This document shows positions 1 through 10,523 of a DNA stretch of 64,000 bases, piece by piece. Source of the DNA: Symbiodinium natans (Eukaryota; Sar; Dinophyceae; Suessiales; Symbiodiniaceae); the NCBI GenBank assembly GCA_905221605.1, contig CAJNDS010000023.1, forward strand, positions 40,001 through 104,000, given 5' to 3'. Positions within the stretch are counted from its first letter, which is position 1, and each line of letters begins with the position of its first letter. The notes below the pieces were generated by a model. It was not told the origin of the DNA, did not search any database, and saw only the letters and a program-made list of their open reading frames with translations. The position numbers were made by a program, and so were the translations under genes.

Positions 1-541
1 GCCGGCCGCGCCTGCGCCCCGCAACGAATGCGAAGCCTCTCGCATCGCCAAAGATCGGCCTTGAAGACCTCGGCAACCTCCTCCACTGAGTACTTCGCTG
101 AGCGAGTTGCGGAGGGCTTGCGACACCTTGGAAGCACAAACATGGACCCTACGGACTATGTCTGGGCACTTTTTTCGGCCAACAAATCAGGCTCCGACGT
201 GGCAGACATGGCGCAAGTACGCTAGCTGTGGCCTAGGAGCTGCTTGAGGCAAGAGAGCGCTCAGCGAGCAGCGGCTCAGACGCAATCTGTTGAAGACACA
301 TGGCCCGTAGGCGCACAAATTAGCAAAAGTCTCTGAGAGTCTTGCAGATCTCAAGGCATCTTGAAAAAACAATCCGGCACAAAATCCAGCAAAACAGGTC
401 TACGTGCAAACAAAAGCAAAAGTACATTGCCAAAATAGCAAACAAACGCGCAAATCTCCGAAATCTCCTGTAAACAAGGAACAACATTTAGGGCTGCTAA
501 ACACAAGCTAAACGACAACCGCATGAAAGTGGCCTCCACAG
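1..541 (-). repeat. Direct repeat copy A (probable LTR, cut by window edge)
   Basis: This stretch is repeated almost perfectly at about 1922-2462. The copies differ only by small indels (for example ACCTCGG against ACCCGG, a longer T run, and loss of GACGC before AATCTG). Both copies end at the same CCTCCACA, after which the flanks diverge. Read on the minus strand each copy starts TGTGGAGGCC, so it has the TG end typical of LTRs, and a purine tract (AGAAAGGGAG) lies just outside the minus-strand start of this copy, where a polypurine tract of a 3' LTR would be. The outer end lies beyond base 1, so length and target-site duplication cannot be checked. No coding capacity. Confidence 0.6.
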
Positions 542-1921
542 TTGCAGCTCCCTTTCTGCTGCAGCATTACAAAAGCAAGCAGCTGCTTCGGACAAGCCCC
601 TGATCCCCAAGCTTATGTTCTGCACGCTGCTCCCCAAGGTTCCTGGAACAAGGGCTGGCGCAGGCACGCTGACGAGACCCAGCTGCGTGAGCCCAGGGCT
701 CAAACTTGCGACCCCAAAAATGGGGCCGTCTCGCGGCCCCAAAAATGGGGCCACGAAATGCACCCAGCTTCCCTTATTATAATGTGTAAATACATGAAAA
801 GGCTGGAACTGCGACCCCAAAATTGGGGCCGCCTGGCGGCCCCAATTTTGGTGTCGCTAAATCTGCATTTTTCGAGCCCCTGCGCTCCCCAGATTGCGAC
901 GCTACAGCAACTCTGACCCACAGGCAAGCTCCTAGCGTGGAGATTTTTTTTTAAGAACAACGACCCCCCACAGGCAGCTTTCTTGCGGAAGTGATCAACA
1001 TAATAGAAACGGGCACCGGGGAGGCCACGCACAAGCGGACGTGACTTTTGCACACAAAAGCGGACCCAGAATCTGGCCTCGGAACAATTTCCTGCGCAAA
1101 GACCCGGAGCACATATGGAAAACCTTCTCCTGCGGAAAAATACAGCAGAAATTCAAGGAAAACCTCCGGAAAGTTCAAAAACTGCACGAAATCCCACGGA
1201 AACCCTCACGAATGCCCTTGAGGAACCTACCAAAACCATCCAACAGGTTTTAACACATGCACGAAATCAAAGGAAACCCACGGAAACCCACGGAAACCCA
1301 CGGAAACCCCGCGGAAACCCTCGCGAAACTGTAGGGAAACCCAGGGAAACCCTCCAGAAGCTTAACAAACATGAACGGAAACCCTGCGGAAACCCCTTTA
1401 TCAGGACTGGATTCACCCTTTGGCAATTTACAAAGTTATTAAAAGGACAGGTGCAGGAAACCCGCCACCCAATCACCGCACGCCAATGTCAGTATTATGC
1501 TACCGGTCGTCCCCTAAAGGGTGAAGGACGCAAGAGGTGTTCTTCTGCTTCTGGCCATCAACCGCAGCGCCGAAGGTGGGGCATGCCTGCTATACGAATC
1601 AATGGTCGCTGACCGTCTAAGAAGCACTTCGCGCCTTCAGGCAGAACGTCAAGGTACACATTGGTCTTTCACCAATCGGGTTCAGAAAAAGGAATACAGT
1701 CTACGTCTGCCTGGCTTCACCGTCCACGTCACAACTTGCTATAGAACAAGACTGACTTCCTGCCTCAGGGTTCATGTCAGACTCAACCCAAGGACCTGAC
1801 TGAAGGTATGACTGGTTTCTTTCACCCAAAGCTTTGACCCCGCGCATGGCTGTTGCTACAACCATACACAGCTAGGCCACCAAGCAGCGCACGGATGAGC
1901 TTGAACACCTCCGGCCGCGCA
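542..1921. mobile_element. Interior of a candidate non-autonomous LTR element
   Basis: About 1.4 kb lies between the two direct repeats. I see no gag, pol or other protein domain on either strand. It holds two GC-rich palindromic blocks near 706-770 and 808-856, built from the motif CCCCAAAAATGGGG and a near-perfect inverted repeat around CCAAAATTGGGGCCGCC. It also holds a degenerate array of a GGAAACCCAC-like unit at about 1140-1400, and unremarkable sequence to 1920. Long repeats plus a short non-coding interior fits a TRIM/LARD-like element. A plain segmental duplication is the alternative. Confidence 0.45.
1140..1400 (+). repeat. Degenerate tandem repeat, GGAAACCCAC-like unit
   Basis: A roughly 10 bp unit recurs many times, perfectly three to four times in a row around 1272-1304 and degenerately on both sides. 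It produces open frames rich in N, P, R, K and T that have no coding character. It lies inside the candidate non-autonomous element. Confidence 0.7.
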
Positions 1922-2462
1922 CCGGCCGGCCGCGCCTGCGCCCCGCAACGAATGCGAAGCCTCTCGCATCGCCAAAGATCGGCCTTGAAGACCCGGCAAC
2001 CTCCTCCACTGAGTACTTCGCTGAGCGAGTTGCGGAGGGCTTGCGACACCTTGGAAGCACAAACATGGACCCTACGGACTGTGTCTGGGCACTTTTTTTT
2101 CGGCCAACAAATCAGGCTTCGACGTGGCAGACATGGCGCAAGTACGCTAGCTGTGGCCTAGGAGCTGCTTGAGGCAAGAGAGCGCTCAGCGAGCAGCGGC
2201 TCAGAATCTGTTGAAGACACATGGCCCGTAGGCGCACAAATTAGCAAAAGTCTCTGAGAGTCTTGCAGATCTCAAGGCATCTTGAAAAAAACAATCCGGC
2301 ACAAAATCCAGCAAAACAGGTCTACGTGCAAACAAAAGCAAAAGTACATTGCCAAAATAGCAAAGAAACGCGCAAATCTCCAAAATCTCCTGTAAACAAG
2401 GAACAACATTCAGGGCTGCTAAACACAAGCTAAACGACAACCGCATGAAAGTGGCCTCCACA
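1922..2462 (-). repeat. Direct repeat copy B (probable LTR)
   Basis: Second copy of the sequence at 1-541, in the same orientation and about 98 percent identical by eye. If the pair are LTRs of a minus-strand element, this is the 5' LTR and 1-541 the 3' LTR. The exact inner edge near 1920 cannot be fixed because the partner is cut by the window start. The near identity implies recent origin. Confidence 0.6.
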
Positions 2463-3809
2463 GTAGCTGATGGAGTGAAAAGACTGCCTTGAGTCGCTTG
2501 GATCTTTCTCTCTCTTCAGTTCTTCTGGTCAATCTTGGTTGGCCTCTTGGTCTTCCAAGTGTCCGGTCTTGGGTCCTAGAGTTCTTGGGTCTGATTCATC
2601 AGGTAAGTACAGTTTAACTCTTAAAGAAGATGTCCTTTCGAACCACTGTGCTGCTGATGTGTTGAAAAGGCACAAGGTCAAAAAAGCTTGTCAGTTGACA
2701 CTGGCAAGTTCGACCAAACTGTGCTGCCCTTCAACATCCGTGGCCTTGTTGCCCAACTGGAACGTCTTGGCATTTCCACTACCGTGCTTCTTGCAGAAGA
2801 ATCTGCTCACAGCTCTGCTTCTTAAACTCTAGTTGTTCTAACAATAGAAAACACCATTTATGCAAATTGCAAATTCCAAGAATGTGGCTTGAAGTGTGGT
2901 AATGACATTCTTCGGGTGAGGGAAGATGCTGATGTATGGATTGCCCCAAGAAGCGGATTTTGTCTTCTTGGAGAGCGCGATGGTTTGAAGGGTCCATCAG
3001 GTCCGCAGACTGACGTAAAGGTCAAAGGTTAGGAGGTGCCTGTAGGCCTGTACAAAGCCCACCAAAATGGTGGCGGCCCTGGAGTGCGGTACGTCCGCCC
3101 TCGGCAGTAAAGGACAAACCGAGTGTTGCATTGCGCTTGCTGATGTGAGGCTTGTTGGGCTGTTTTGCTCTGGGCATGTGTAGCAGTAGTTCCCACCGAA
3201 TCGTGCTGAAAGCCTGCTTTGCGTAGCACGGCAAATCATCCTTTGCGGGGTGATCACGATTTCGATGTCATGCATGGGGACACTCAACCATGTATTTTCC
3301 TTGTGAAGATTTTGTGTGGTGGGATAGTTTGTTTGCCCAGAAGCTTTACAATGTCTCATGTCATGTGCCGACGCAGCTGTGCTCGTGAGTCTCAAAGTTT
3401 TCACTTGCTGAGGCGTTGCTTGTCTTGAAAGTCGATTGCGCCGCATAGTGCGCTCTCAAGGCCTTTCATCTTGTCATGGCCGATCTTTCCGGATGCCTTT
3501 TGTTATGATGTGCCCGTAACCAACACCTCTGCAAAGTCGCCCTCTTGTGGGTCGGGTTGGAAAGGTGAGACGACTCCGAAAAACAAAACAAAGCAACCGC
3601 CAAACCACCACAACAAACCGCCAAGAAACAACCGATCAAAGCGGCACCTCAGGTGAAACAAAGCCCCTCTCTCAGTCCTCATCAAAGACGATGTAGAAAC
3701 GCACCAATGTAGCGCAAGCTCAATGCGGTGTGAGGCACATGGATTCCACCGGCGCAACGGCCTACTGTGCTACTGATGTAGTAAAGAGGCGCCCGTTCCA
3801 AAAAAAACA
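2463..3809. other. No gene recognised
   Basis: About 1.3 kb between the direct repeat and the helicase pseudogene. Open frames on both strands are short and overlapping, without recognisable motifs. The stretch 3570-3640 is A-rich and followed by an A run at 3800-3810, just before the first helicase motif. Confidence 0.5.
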
Positions 3810-5116
3810 AAAGTCATGGTCACAGGTGCCCCAGGCAGTGGCAAAACCAGAGCGTGCGCACTCATGGGGGTCCTCCTGGCGGGGCTGGCGCAACGCAGGG
3901 TCCTCTACACGGCGCATGGCAATGAGTCAGTGCACACCTGCGTGACTGTGTGAGGGACCTTGTTGCTCGCATCCCGGCCAGAGAGGAAAAGGACCAGCGT
4001 CTCCTGCCTTTCGACACGGCCAAGCTCATTGCTAGCACGCATGGTACCATCAATTTGCATCTTGGGTACGCGTACTCTTCGCTTGCTAAGAGCTTACCCA
4101 ACATGGAAATGACCTTGAGGGATGAGGTCAACAGCCCACCCGCACATATCAAAGCTGCCCTTGACATCATGATAGGTGATCATAGGCAGCCCGCCGGCGG
4201 TTCTAGACCAAATTTCCGTTTTGTTATGGAACGAAAAGAAGGCGTGCGGGCTCAATGCCATACCCGCATCCCCCTTTGTGCCATCTAGCCTTGAAGCGGC
4301 GCTGCGAAAACAACTACAGAAAGGCCCAGGGCCTTGGCAGAGGGGCAAGCCTGCCACCTCCCAATGGGGCCAGCGCGCACTTGTAACACCGCCGCCTGAC
4401 GCAACGGGGACTCTTGCCGAAGTGCCGGCGGTGGGCATTCTGTGCTCCATGCTGGAACTCAGTCAGCAACGTCCTGCGCAGGCCGAGTCGGTTCTTCAGG
4501 CGGCCGGCAAAAAGGAATAGCTGGGGACAAGCCAATCAATATCTCCGACCGCCTGAAATTGGTTGCCTCCTTTACGTGGGACGGCCTGTCGTTTTGCCAT
4601 GAGGAATGGAGAACCAAGCCTGGTTTTCCCGGAAGGCCCCACCATTGAGCACCTTGGTAACAGACCGCTACGCAGTCAGGCGGGGAGGCGGATGGAAACC
4701 TGCAGATGGGTGAGTGTCCAGGAGAAACAGAGGACAAAACGAAAATCGGGCAGAGCTACGAGCTGGCGGTCCTCCTGGCTGATATCGCCCTGACCTTCGG
4801 GCACTCCATCACTGAAGACACCCCCATCGGACTGGTGTCGCAATATGAGAAAGTTGTTACCCAAATCAAAGGACACCTCAATCTTCTCCATCACACCGAC
4901 GAGTTGGGGACCCCAAAGATGAATATGCTGGAAGCTGGAGGCATGTCGCGTGTCAGTCCTCACGGCATGCGCCACGGGATCTGCGTCTTTGTTACCTGCA
5001 AAGGCTCCGGTTTTCTTTTCCATAACGAGGCGGGTTTCGCCAGAGCCACTGCTGCCCTTACCCGAAGCCTCGGGCCGTTGATCCTGATGACGCCCCGCGG
5101 GCCACATTTCGGTTGA
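3810..5116 (+). pseudogene. Degenerate superfamily 1 (Upf1/Dna2-like) helicase
   Basis: Ordered helicase motifs appear in shifting frames. A Walker A loop, VTGAPGSGKT, starts at about 3819 in the frame of 3816, followed by a stretch resembling motif Ia (VLYTAHGNES). A motif II-like LRDEVNS and a motif III-like GDHRQ follow in the frame of 3950. Near the end, ATAALTRSLGPLILM (about 5050-5094) matches the ALTR motif VI region that closes Upf1-like helicases. Between these the reading frame switches at about 3945, 4275, 4520, 4640 and 4740, and the DE box and GDHKQ box carry substitutions. A cellular or mobile-element SF1 helicase is the known family; loss of function is inferred from the broken frame. 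Introns do not explain it well, because homology appears to run on across the shifts. Confidence 0.75.
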
Positions 5117-5281
5117 GGAATTCGTAGCGAGAACGGCCAGCCGGCCAGCCTTTGGCACATGAGTGACCCTGGGGTGTCCAGGATGCAGCATCAGCACGCG
5201 TATAAGGGAAAGGCAGTGGCAGCAATTTACCTTAGGCAAGACAGACAAATAGGGATACACCATTTGCCAAGCCTCCCAACG

Positions 5282-5560
5282 TTGAGGTTGCGTGGGCAAT
5301 CAAGGCCAGCAAAGGCGACAAATTTGCTGTCCTGCACCGAGGGACGAAGGGGGCGGCCAGAGGGCACAATCCCTACTTCCAATCGCGCCGTCTGTCAGGC
5401 ACAATCAGTGACCTGCGAAGACATGGCTTTCAGTGGGAGCCACTCCCACACGCGGTGCACTGCCTGCCATACCAGGCAGCACAAGCTAGTGATGGTGCGA
5501 CGGAGTACCTCCAGTGTCTACTGGGCCAGGTGAACATCTCTTCTCCGCCTGAAAGGGGTA
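5282..5560 (+). pseudogene. Coding-like remnant downstream of the helicase
   Basis: One frame (that of 5455) stays open from about 5287 and reads as a plausible protein, with segments such as WAIKASKGDKFAVLHRG and ISDLRRHGFQWEPLPHAVHC. It is on the same strand as the broken helicase and may be its C-terminal continuation or a separate piece of the same host element. No family recognised. Confidence 0.3.
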
Positions 5561-8500
5561 GGGATAATCATCCGGATGTCCAGCGCCCTGGCATCCACCA
5601 AACTGGGGGCGGGGGAAGACTGCTGCCAGAACGCACCGGAGGACAGGCTGGCGCATCTGAGGGAGGTGGCGAGGCATCAGCCCGTGTGCCTCAGCCAGCC
5701 TCGGGCCCCTTCCCAGGTGCCAACATCTAGCAGGTGAAGAGTCATGGAGTACTTTGAGGAGTTTGCCATTTTGGGAGACCACCGAAAGATAATGTTTCAT
5801 TGTTTTGAGACAGTCATCATTTTTGCACTAAGGCATCATTTCGGTACCCAAAAGGATTGGTACGTTACAGCACCGTACCATGGCCTGCTTACGCAAGCGA
5901 CGGCTTGTGGTGGGCAAGGTACGTGCGGAACAGAAGAAGTGTGGGCTTTGTGGTTGGCTACTGGAGGAATAGAAAAAGTGTGGGCATATGAGGGGGACAT
6001 GTAGACATAGATATGTACAGGTACATACATATATATCCAAGGTCGATAGGTGGAATTTTCTTGGGGGCGCACTCTTCATATACAATACCCATGCACGGCA
6101 GCAAAAAATATAGAGCGTTTGTAAGTTAGCATAGCATGTGCGCAAAGGGGAGATGTTTTTGTGTGGTTTGCTACGACCTTTATTTGAGTCCGCTCAACCT
6201 CTGTCCGCACGGTGCCGGTTCGCTCCCGTGTACGGGTAGCCAAATGCCACCTTCTGAACACACCTAACCTCCCGTAAGCCAAATCCTTCCACGATCTTGT
6301 GAATTTCCTTACTGACATCATTAACGAAGAAATCATCTCGCAATTCACGCTGAGTGCCGTTGCTCAAGGTTGCCGAGTGTTTGGGTGCATGTTCGAACAA
6401 GCTGACAGAAACGCGTCTAGTTGTGTAGTCAGCAGGACGGCCAAGACATTGAGCGCCAGTCAAACTCGCATGTTTGTGTCCGTGTCAAGCATTCATTCCA
6501 GACCAAGCACGGCTTGTTCCATCGGATTTCGATTTTTAGTTAATGTGACTTCACATTCGCAGTTCTCGAACGTTCAATGTTGCAACAACTCTGTTGAGAA
6601 GATCCCCTCGCCACGGAGCCGACGCGTGTTGGTTTGGTTGGGGGCCCGTTGCAGGCACCGCAGATTCTACACCGCAGATTCTACACCTGTTCTGATTTTA
6701 CTGGTGATGCAAACGAATGTTATTGGCAGATGTTGTGGTGACTTCTGCAGGATGATCAGCTGTTCGGCTGGTTGGAAGGAGTGATTTGCTTGCTTATGTG
6801 GGGCTGATGCCGCTTTTGTTGGTTCTGCCATGAGTACAGTTGCTTTAGTCGCAACTGTTCAGGTGCAATCAAAACGTACTAGGTTTCAAGTCTGTGTTCT
6901 TAAACATGTGGGTTAATGTTTGGTAGCCTCGCTGTGTCTTCAAAGACGCTTCTTGGCAGTTGATCGAAGTTACGCTTGTCCATGAAACTGCACAACCTTG
7001 CCATTGGAGGTTGCGTTTTGCCCACGATTGTTCGCAGGAGCGACCGAGACTGTCCAAGTCTACATCCTCAAGAAGGTTACCGTTGTGTCGACAAAGCCAC
7101 ACGTCATGAGCAGTAGTATTTGCCTTCGATGGTGGCGCACAGCTTCAGCAGGATTGTGGTGGCCAGCGCTCTTCTGCCAACCAGACCAGTGTTGCGAGCA
7201 TTTTCATGCTTGTGTTTTCTGTGCTTTATTTACGTGCCAGGACCTTTGCAGCACATAGTCGGTACTTCAGCGTCGAGAGCTCAGAGGTTCTCAAATGAAA
7301 GTCATTTCCACAAGTGAGCTAAACCAAACTTGCCAGGCATGGCTTGGGCAGAGTCGTGTCCTCAGCCACTATGGGATCCTGGACTAGTCCAGCTTTCAGG
7401 CGGCAAATATTGCTTGCAAGGCATTGCTTGCATTGGCCTTTCGATCAAAACCTTGGGCCGAATTACTTTTTACGTCATTCAGCCTGAGAGCGACTGGATC
7501 CAGACTGCACTCCGCGAGAACATGGCAACAATGGAGTTAGTGGTAAACACCAGGCCGGGAACCGTTCATGGAGAGGCCGTGGGACCGTGACCGCTGCCCA
7601 CAGTCACAGATATTTTAAGAACGGATGCCATATTGTTGGTCGTTGTCTTCTATGTCATACAAAGTCAGCAAGACTGAAGTCGCTAAGCGAGGTAGAACAT
7701 ATTCGTCAAAGGCCACACATGCCAAACCATGCCAAACCATGCCAAACCATGCCAAACCATGCCAAACCATGCCGCACTAAAGTCGGGAACCTGCATTGCT
7801 TTTTGCTTCTACAGCGGCCAAGGCTGGCAGACACGTCCTTCACAACGATCTGGCAGAGGTTTCATCAGCAGTTTCAGCACCAGTAGCAGAGAGTAGCGGA
7901 GACAAGCAGCTGGCATGTCAACTGTTCCATGGCTGCAGCAGTTCATTTTCTGAGGATTGCGAGCAGCACTCGATGATTTGGATGGGGTCGTGTTGCATCC
8001 TCAAGATTTGAATCCTTGGGGGGCATCCAGGGCATTCCTATGCACATTGCTTGCACATTCCTTGCAGTCCTCGAGGGTGCAAAAAGTCGAGTCGCATTCG
8101 CCGCCATGTTTCGAGGCTGGTTCCAATGGCCGAGGATGACGTTAGCATCGAGGACATGAAGTGGCCCGACCGGTTTTTGATAAAGTTCCTCTTTTCGAGG
8201 GACTGGCACAGGTCTGTTCGGGTTGGGTTGCAACTTATCGAAATGCTTCTTCAACCTTTTTTCTGTCTCGTTCCAGGCCTCCCCCTTTGCCAGACCTCGA
8301 GGCGCGTGACGCTTCTTAATGTCATTCTTTGCGCAACCCCGTGAGCGCAAGGTGGGAGAGAAGCAGGAAGGTCCGCGGAAGCTGGCTCCTCAGACATGCA
8401 GTGACATGGTCTTGACATATGCGGTGCAGCTGTTGGCATGAACCTTAATGACGTGCAACGTGTAACATGGGAGGAGTAAAGCGGGCAGAACAAAGTTTTC

Positions 8501-9101
8501 ATATACCTTGCCACATATTCACGCAAACAATCAGTGCTGCATGGGCTGCATGCTGCATATTTGATCCTGAACTTCTGGTGCAGCAGCAGCCACCGCAGCA
8601 GGCAAAAGTCGCAAACCTTCTCTCCGTGGCCTTCGTTGTTTGTGATGTGTGATTGGTGGTGAGTGTAGGCAGTGTAGGCTAGGCTTGGATGTTGCAGGAC
8701 ATCTCTTGACAAGACATTGGGAATGGTGTCGAGTGTCCAGTGGCGTTTCAGCGAAGTCGCCAACAAAGTGTGCCACACGTGACTGCAAGGTTTCCTGCTC
8801 TCGAGGGTATGGAATCTCCGAGGCCAGTTGTGCCACGGAGAGAATTAGGCACCTGAGCAGCCTAACCACGGCCACATGATTTGGGCGTAGCATCTAGCTT
8901 CCGTGGCTGAGGCAGCCACATGAGAACCCTTGTCTTGCTAAAGCTGATGAAATTTTTGAAGGGCATGGAGTTCTTGCAGCAAGTTTTGTTGGCTCGTCTT
9001 CTGATTCTTATGATAGCAAGCACTGCGCGGCTTGGAGTGGCTCAGAGCAAGCTTGGAGTGGGAGTAGCCGAAGTAGCTGGTAGGATCTTTTGAGGGTTGC
9101 G
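5561..9101. other. No gene recognised; possible scattered exons
   Basis: About 3.5 kb upstream of the pantothenate kinase. Composition is close to its surroundings and frames are short. Nothing could be tied to a domain. A 10 bp tandem repeat is listed separately at 7718-7773. An intron-rich gene could hide here, but I cannot support one. Confidence 0.4.
7718..7773 (+). repeat. Tandem repeat (GCCAAACCAT) x5
   Basis: Five perfect, directly adjacent copies of the decamer GCCAAACCAT at 7721-7770, with partial units at both edges. Perfect identity suggests recent expansion by slippage. Confidence 0.95.
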
Positions 9102-10523
9102 ATGGCTAATGCAGACTGGGGTGGGCATTCTGGAAGCCGCCTAGGCTTGGACATTGGTGGAACGCTGGCGAAGCTTGTGTTCTTCGAATCGGAAGTTTGT
9201 CCATCTTGGTGCACTGGCCGGTTTGCCGAAGTCATCAAAGGCTTGGGCAAATCAAAATCCGAGAATCCGGCGAGCGCTGACTATGGTTTCAGCAGGCAAG
9301 GATCGTTCTGGGGCGAGCAGGAGAACGAGCTGTGCTTCTATGATGAGGAGCTACAAGGCTATTTCCATTTCTTGTGCTTCCGCTCTGAGCAGATGGAGCG
9401 GTTTGTTTCACTGATAGCGGCACAAGAACTGCATCACGACATCGATGAGATTTTTACAACAGGAGGTGGTGCTTACAAGTACGCGGCATTGTTCTCTGAA
9501 CATTTGGGAATTACTCTCAAGCCTGTGGATGAGCTAGGCGTGGTTGTGAAAGGCATCTCATGGTTGCTGAAGAGACCGATTTCGGATGAGGTTTGCTGGC
9601 TGGGAGAGGAGGAGAATCGGACGAACAAAACTTTTGAGTCTGAGTGTCACTTCATCGATTCCTCCACGAATCATTTGTTTCCGTTCATTTTGGTAAACAT
9701 TGGGTCTGGAGTCAGCATCGTTCGTGTCGATGGCACAGACAAGTTTGAGAGAGTCAGTGGCTCTGCATTGGGGGGCGGCACCTTCTGGGGTCTTTGCAAC
9801 CTGCTGTGCCCGGATTGTAAAGACTTTTCCGAGGCCAGCTGTAAGGCAGTGGATGGAGACTCTTCATCACTGAATCTCACAGTTGAGGATATTTACGGCG
9901 GTGATTACGAGCTTGAGGGTGGGCGCAAGCTCCCTGGCAGTTTGGTTGCCTCGTTTTTTGCAAAGGCTGGTCGTGGAGGGAACTTGCACGATGATGCAGC
10001 ACTTCTACATGCACTGATTACCATGGTCTCGCAAAACATTTGCCAGATTGCTTTCTTGAATTCCCGCATTCAAGGAGTCACAAAAATTGTTTTCACTGGA
10101 AACTTTCTTCGACAGAACCAGGTTGCACGACAAGTTATTGCGACAAACATGAGGCGGGTCACTGCCACATCTCAGCAGGGAAAACAGTTGCAAGCTCTCT
10201 TCTTGCAGCACGAAGGCTATTTTGGTGCTCTGGGTTCTTTTCTGCACAATGTGGAAGGAGATATGAAGAGGGTTCCCACCTGCCAGCGATTGCCAACCTT
10301 CCTCGGAAAGCTGTCCGGTCGATCGCCCAAAATGGCAGAGCGCAGTGCTTTCCAACCCATCGAGTTTATCTTCCAGCGCTTCCAGCGATGCATTCGATGC
10401 TTCGGGAACAAGAAAGCCCATCAGACTAGGAAAAGTACTGACACAAGTGCAGAGAAGTTTACTTCCGTGCCTTTTCCAAAGGAATCGGGTCACCAGCCGA
10501 TTGCAAGAGAACATGCCGTGTAA
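9102..10523 (+). CDS. Pantothenate kinase, eukaryotic type II (intronless)
   Basis: Phosphorylates pantothenate to 4'-phosphopantothenate, the first and usually rate-setting step of coenzyme A synthesis. The ATG at 9102 gives 473 residues; the frame opens slightly earlier with TTG, but ATG four codons later is the sensible start. The family's landmarks are present in order: DIGGT near the N terminus (nucleotide binding), TTGGGAYKY, then DELG, whose Glu matches the catalytic Glu of PANK enzymes, NIGSGVS, SALGGGTFWGL, DIYGGDYE, VFTGNFLR and LFLQHEGYFGALG. This covers the whole kinase fold. About 85 residues after the last motif are basic and not conserved. The intact single frame shows no lesions. 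The lack of introns suggests either an intron-poor gene or an old retrocopy; no poly(A) tail was seen. Confidence 0.93.
   Translation: MANADWGGHSGSRLGLDIGGTLAKLVFFESEVCPSWCTGRFAEVIKGLGKSKSENPASADYGFSRQGSFWGEQENELCFYDEELQGYFHFLCFRSEQMERFVSLIAAQELHHDIDEIFTTGGGAYKYAALFSEHLGITLKPVDELGVVVKGISWLLKRPISDEVCWLGEEENRTNKTFESECHFIDSSTNHLFPFILVNIGSGVSIVRVDGTDKFERVSGSALGGGTFWGLCNLLCPDCKDFSEASCKAVDGDSSSLNLTVEDIYGGDYELEGGRKLPGSLVASFFAKAGRGGNLHDDAALLHALITMVSQNICQIAFLNSRIQGVTKIVFTGNFLRQNQVARQVIATNMRRVTATSQQGKQLQALFLQHEGYFGALGSFLHNVEGDMKRVPTCQRLPTFLGKLSGRSPKMAERSAFQPIEFIFQRFQRCIRCFGNKKAHQTRKSTDTSAEKFTSVPFPKESGHQPIAREHAV

Noticed and set aside
1115-1612. 165-codon frame on +
   Set aside because: Its sequence follows the GGAAACCC tandem repeat (NPRKP runs) and then becomes featureless.
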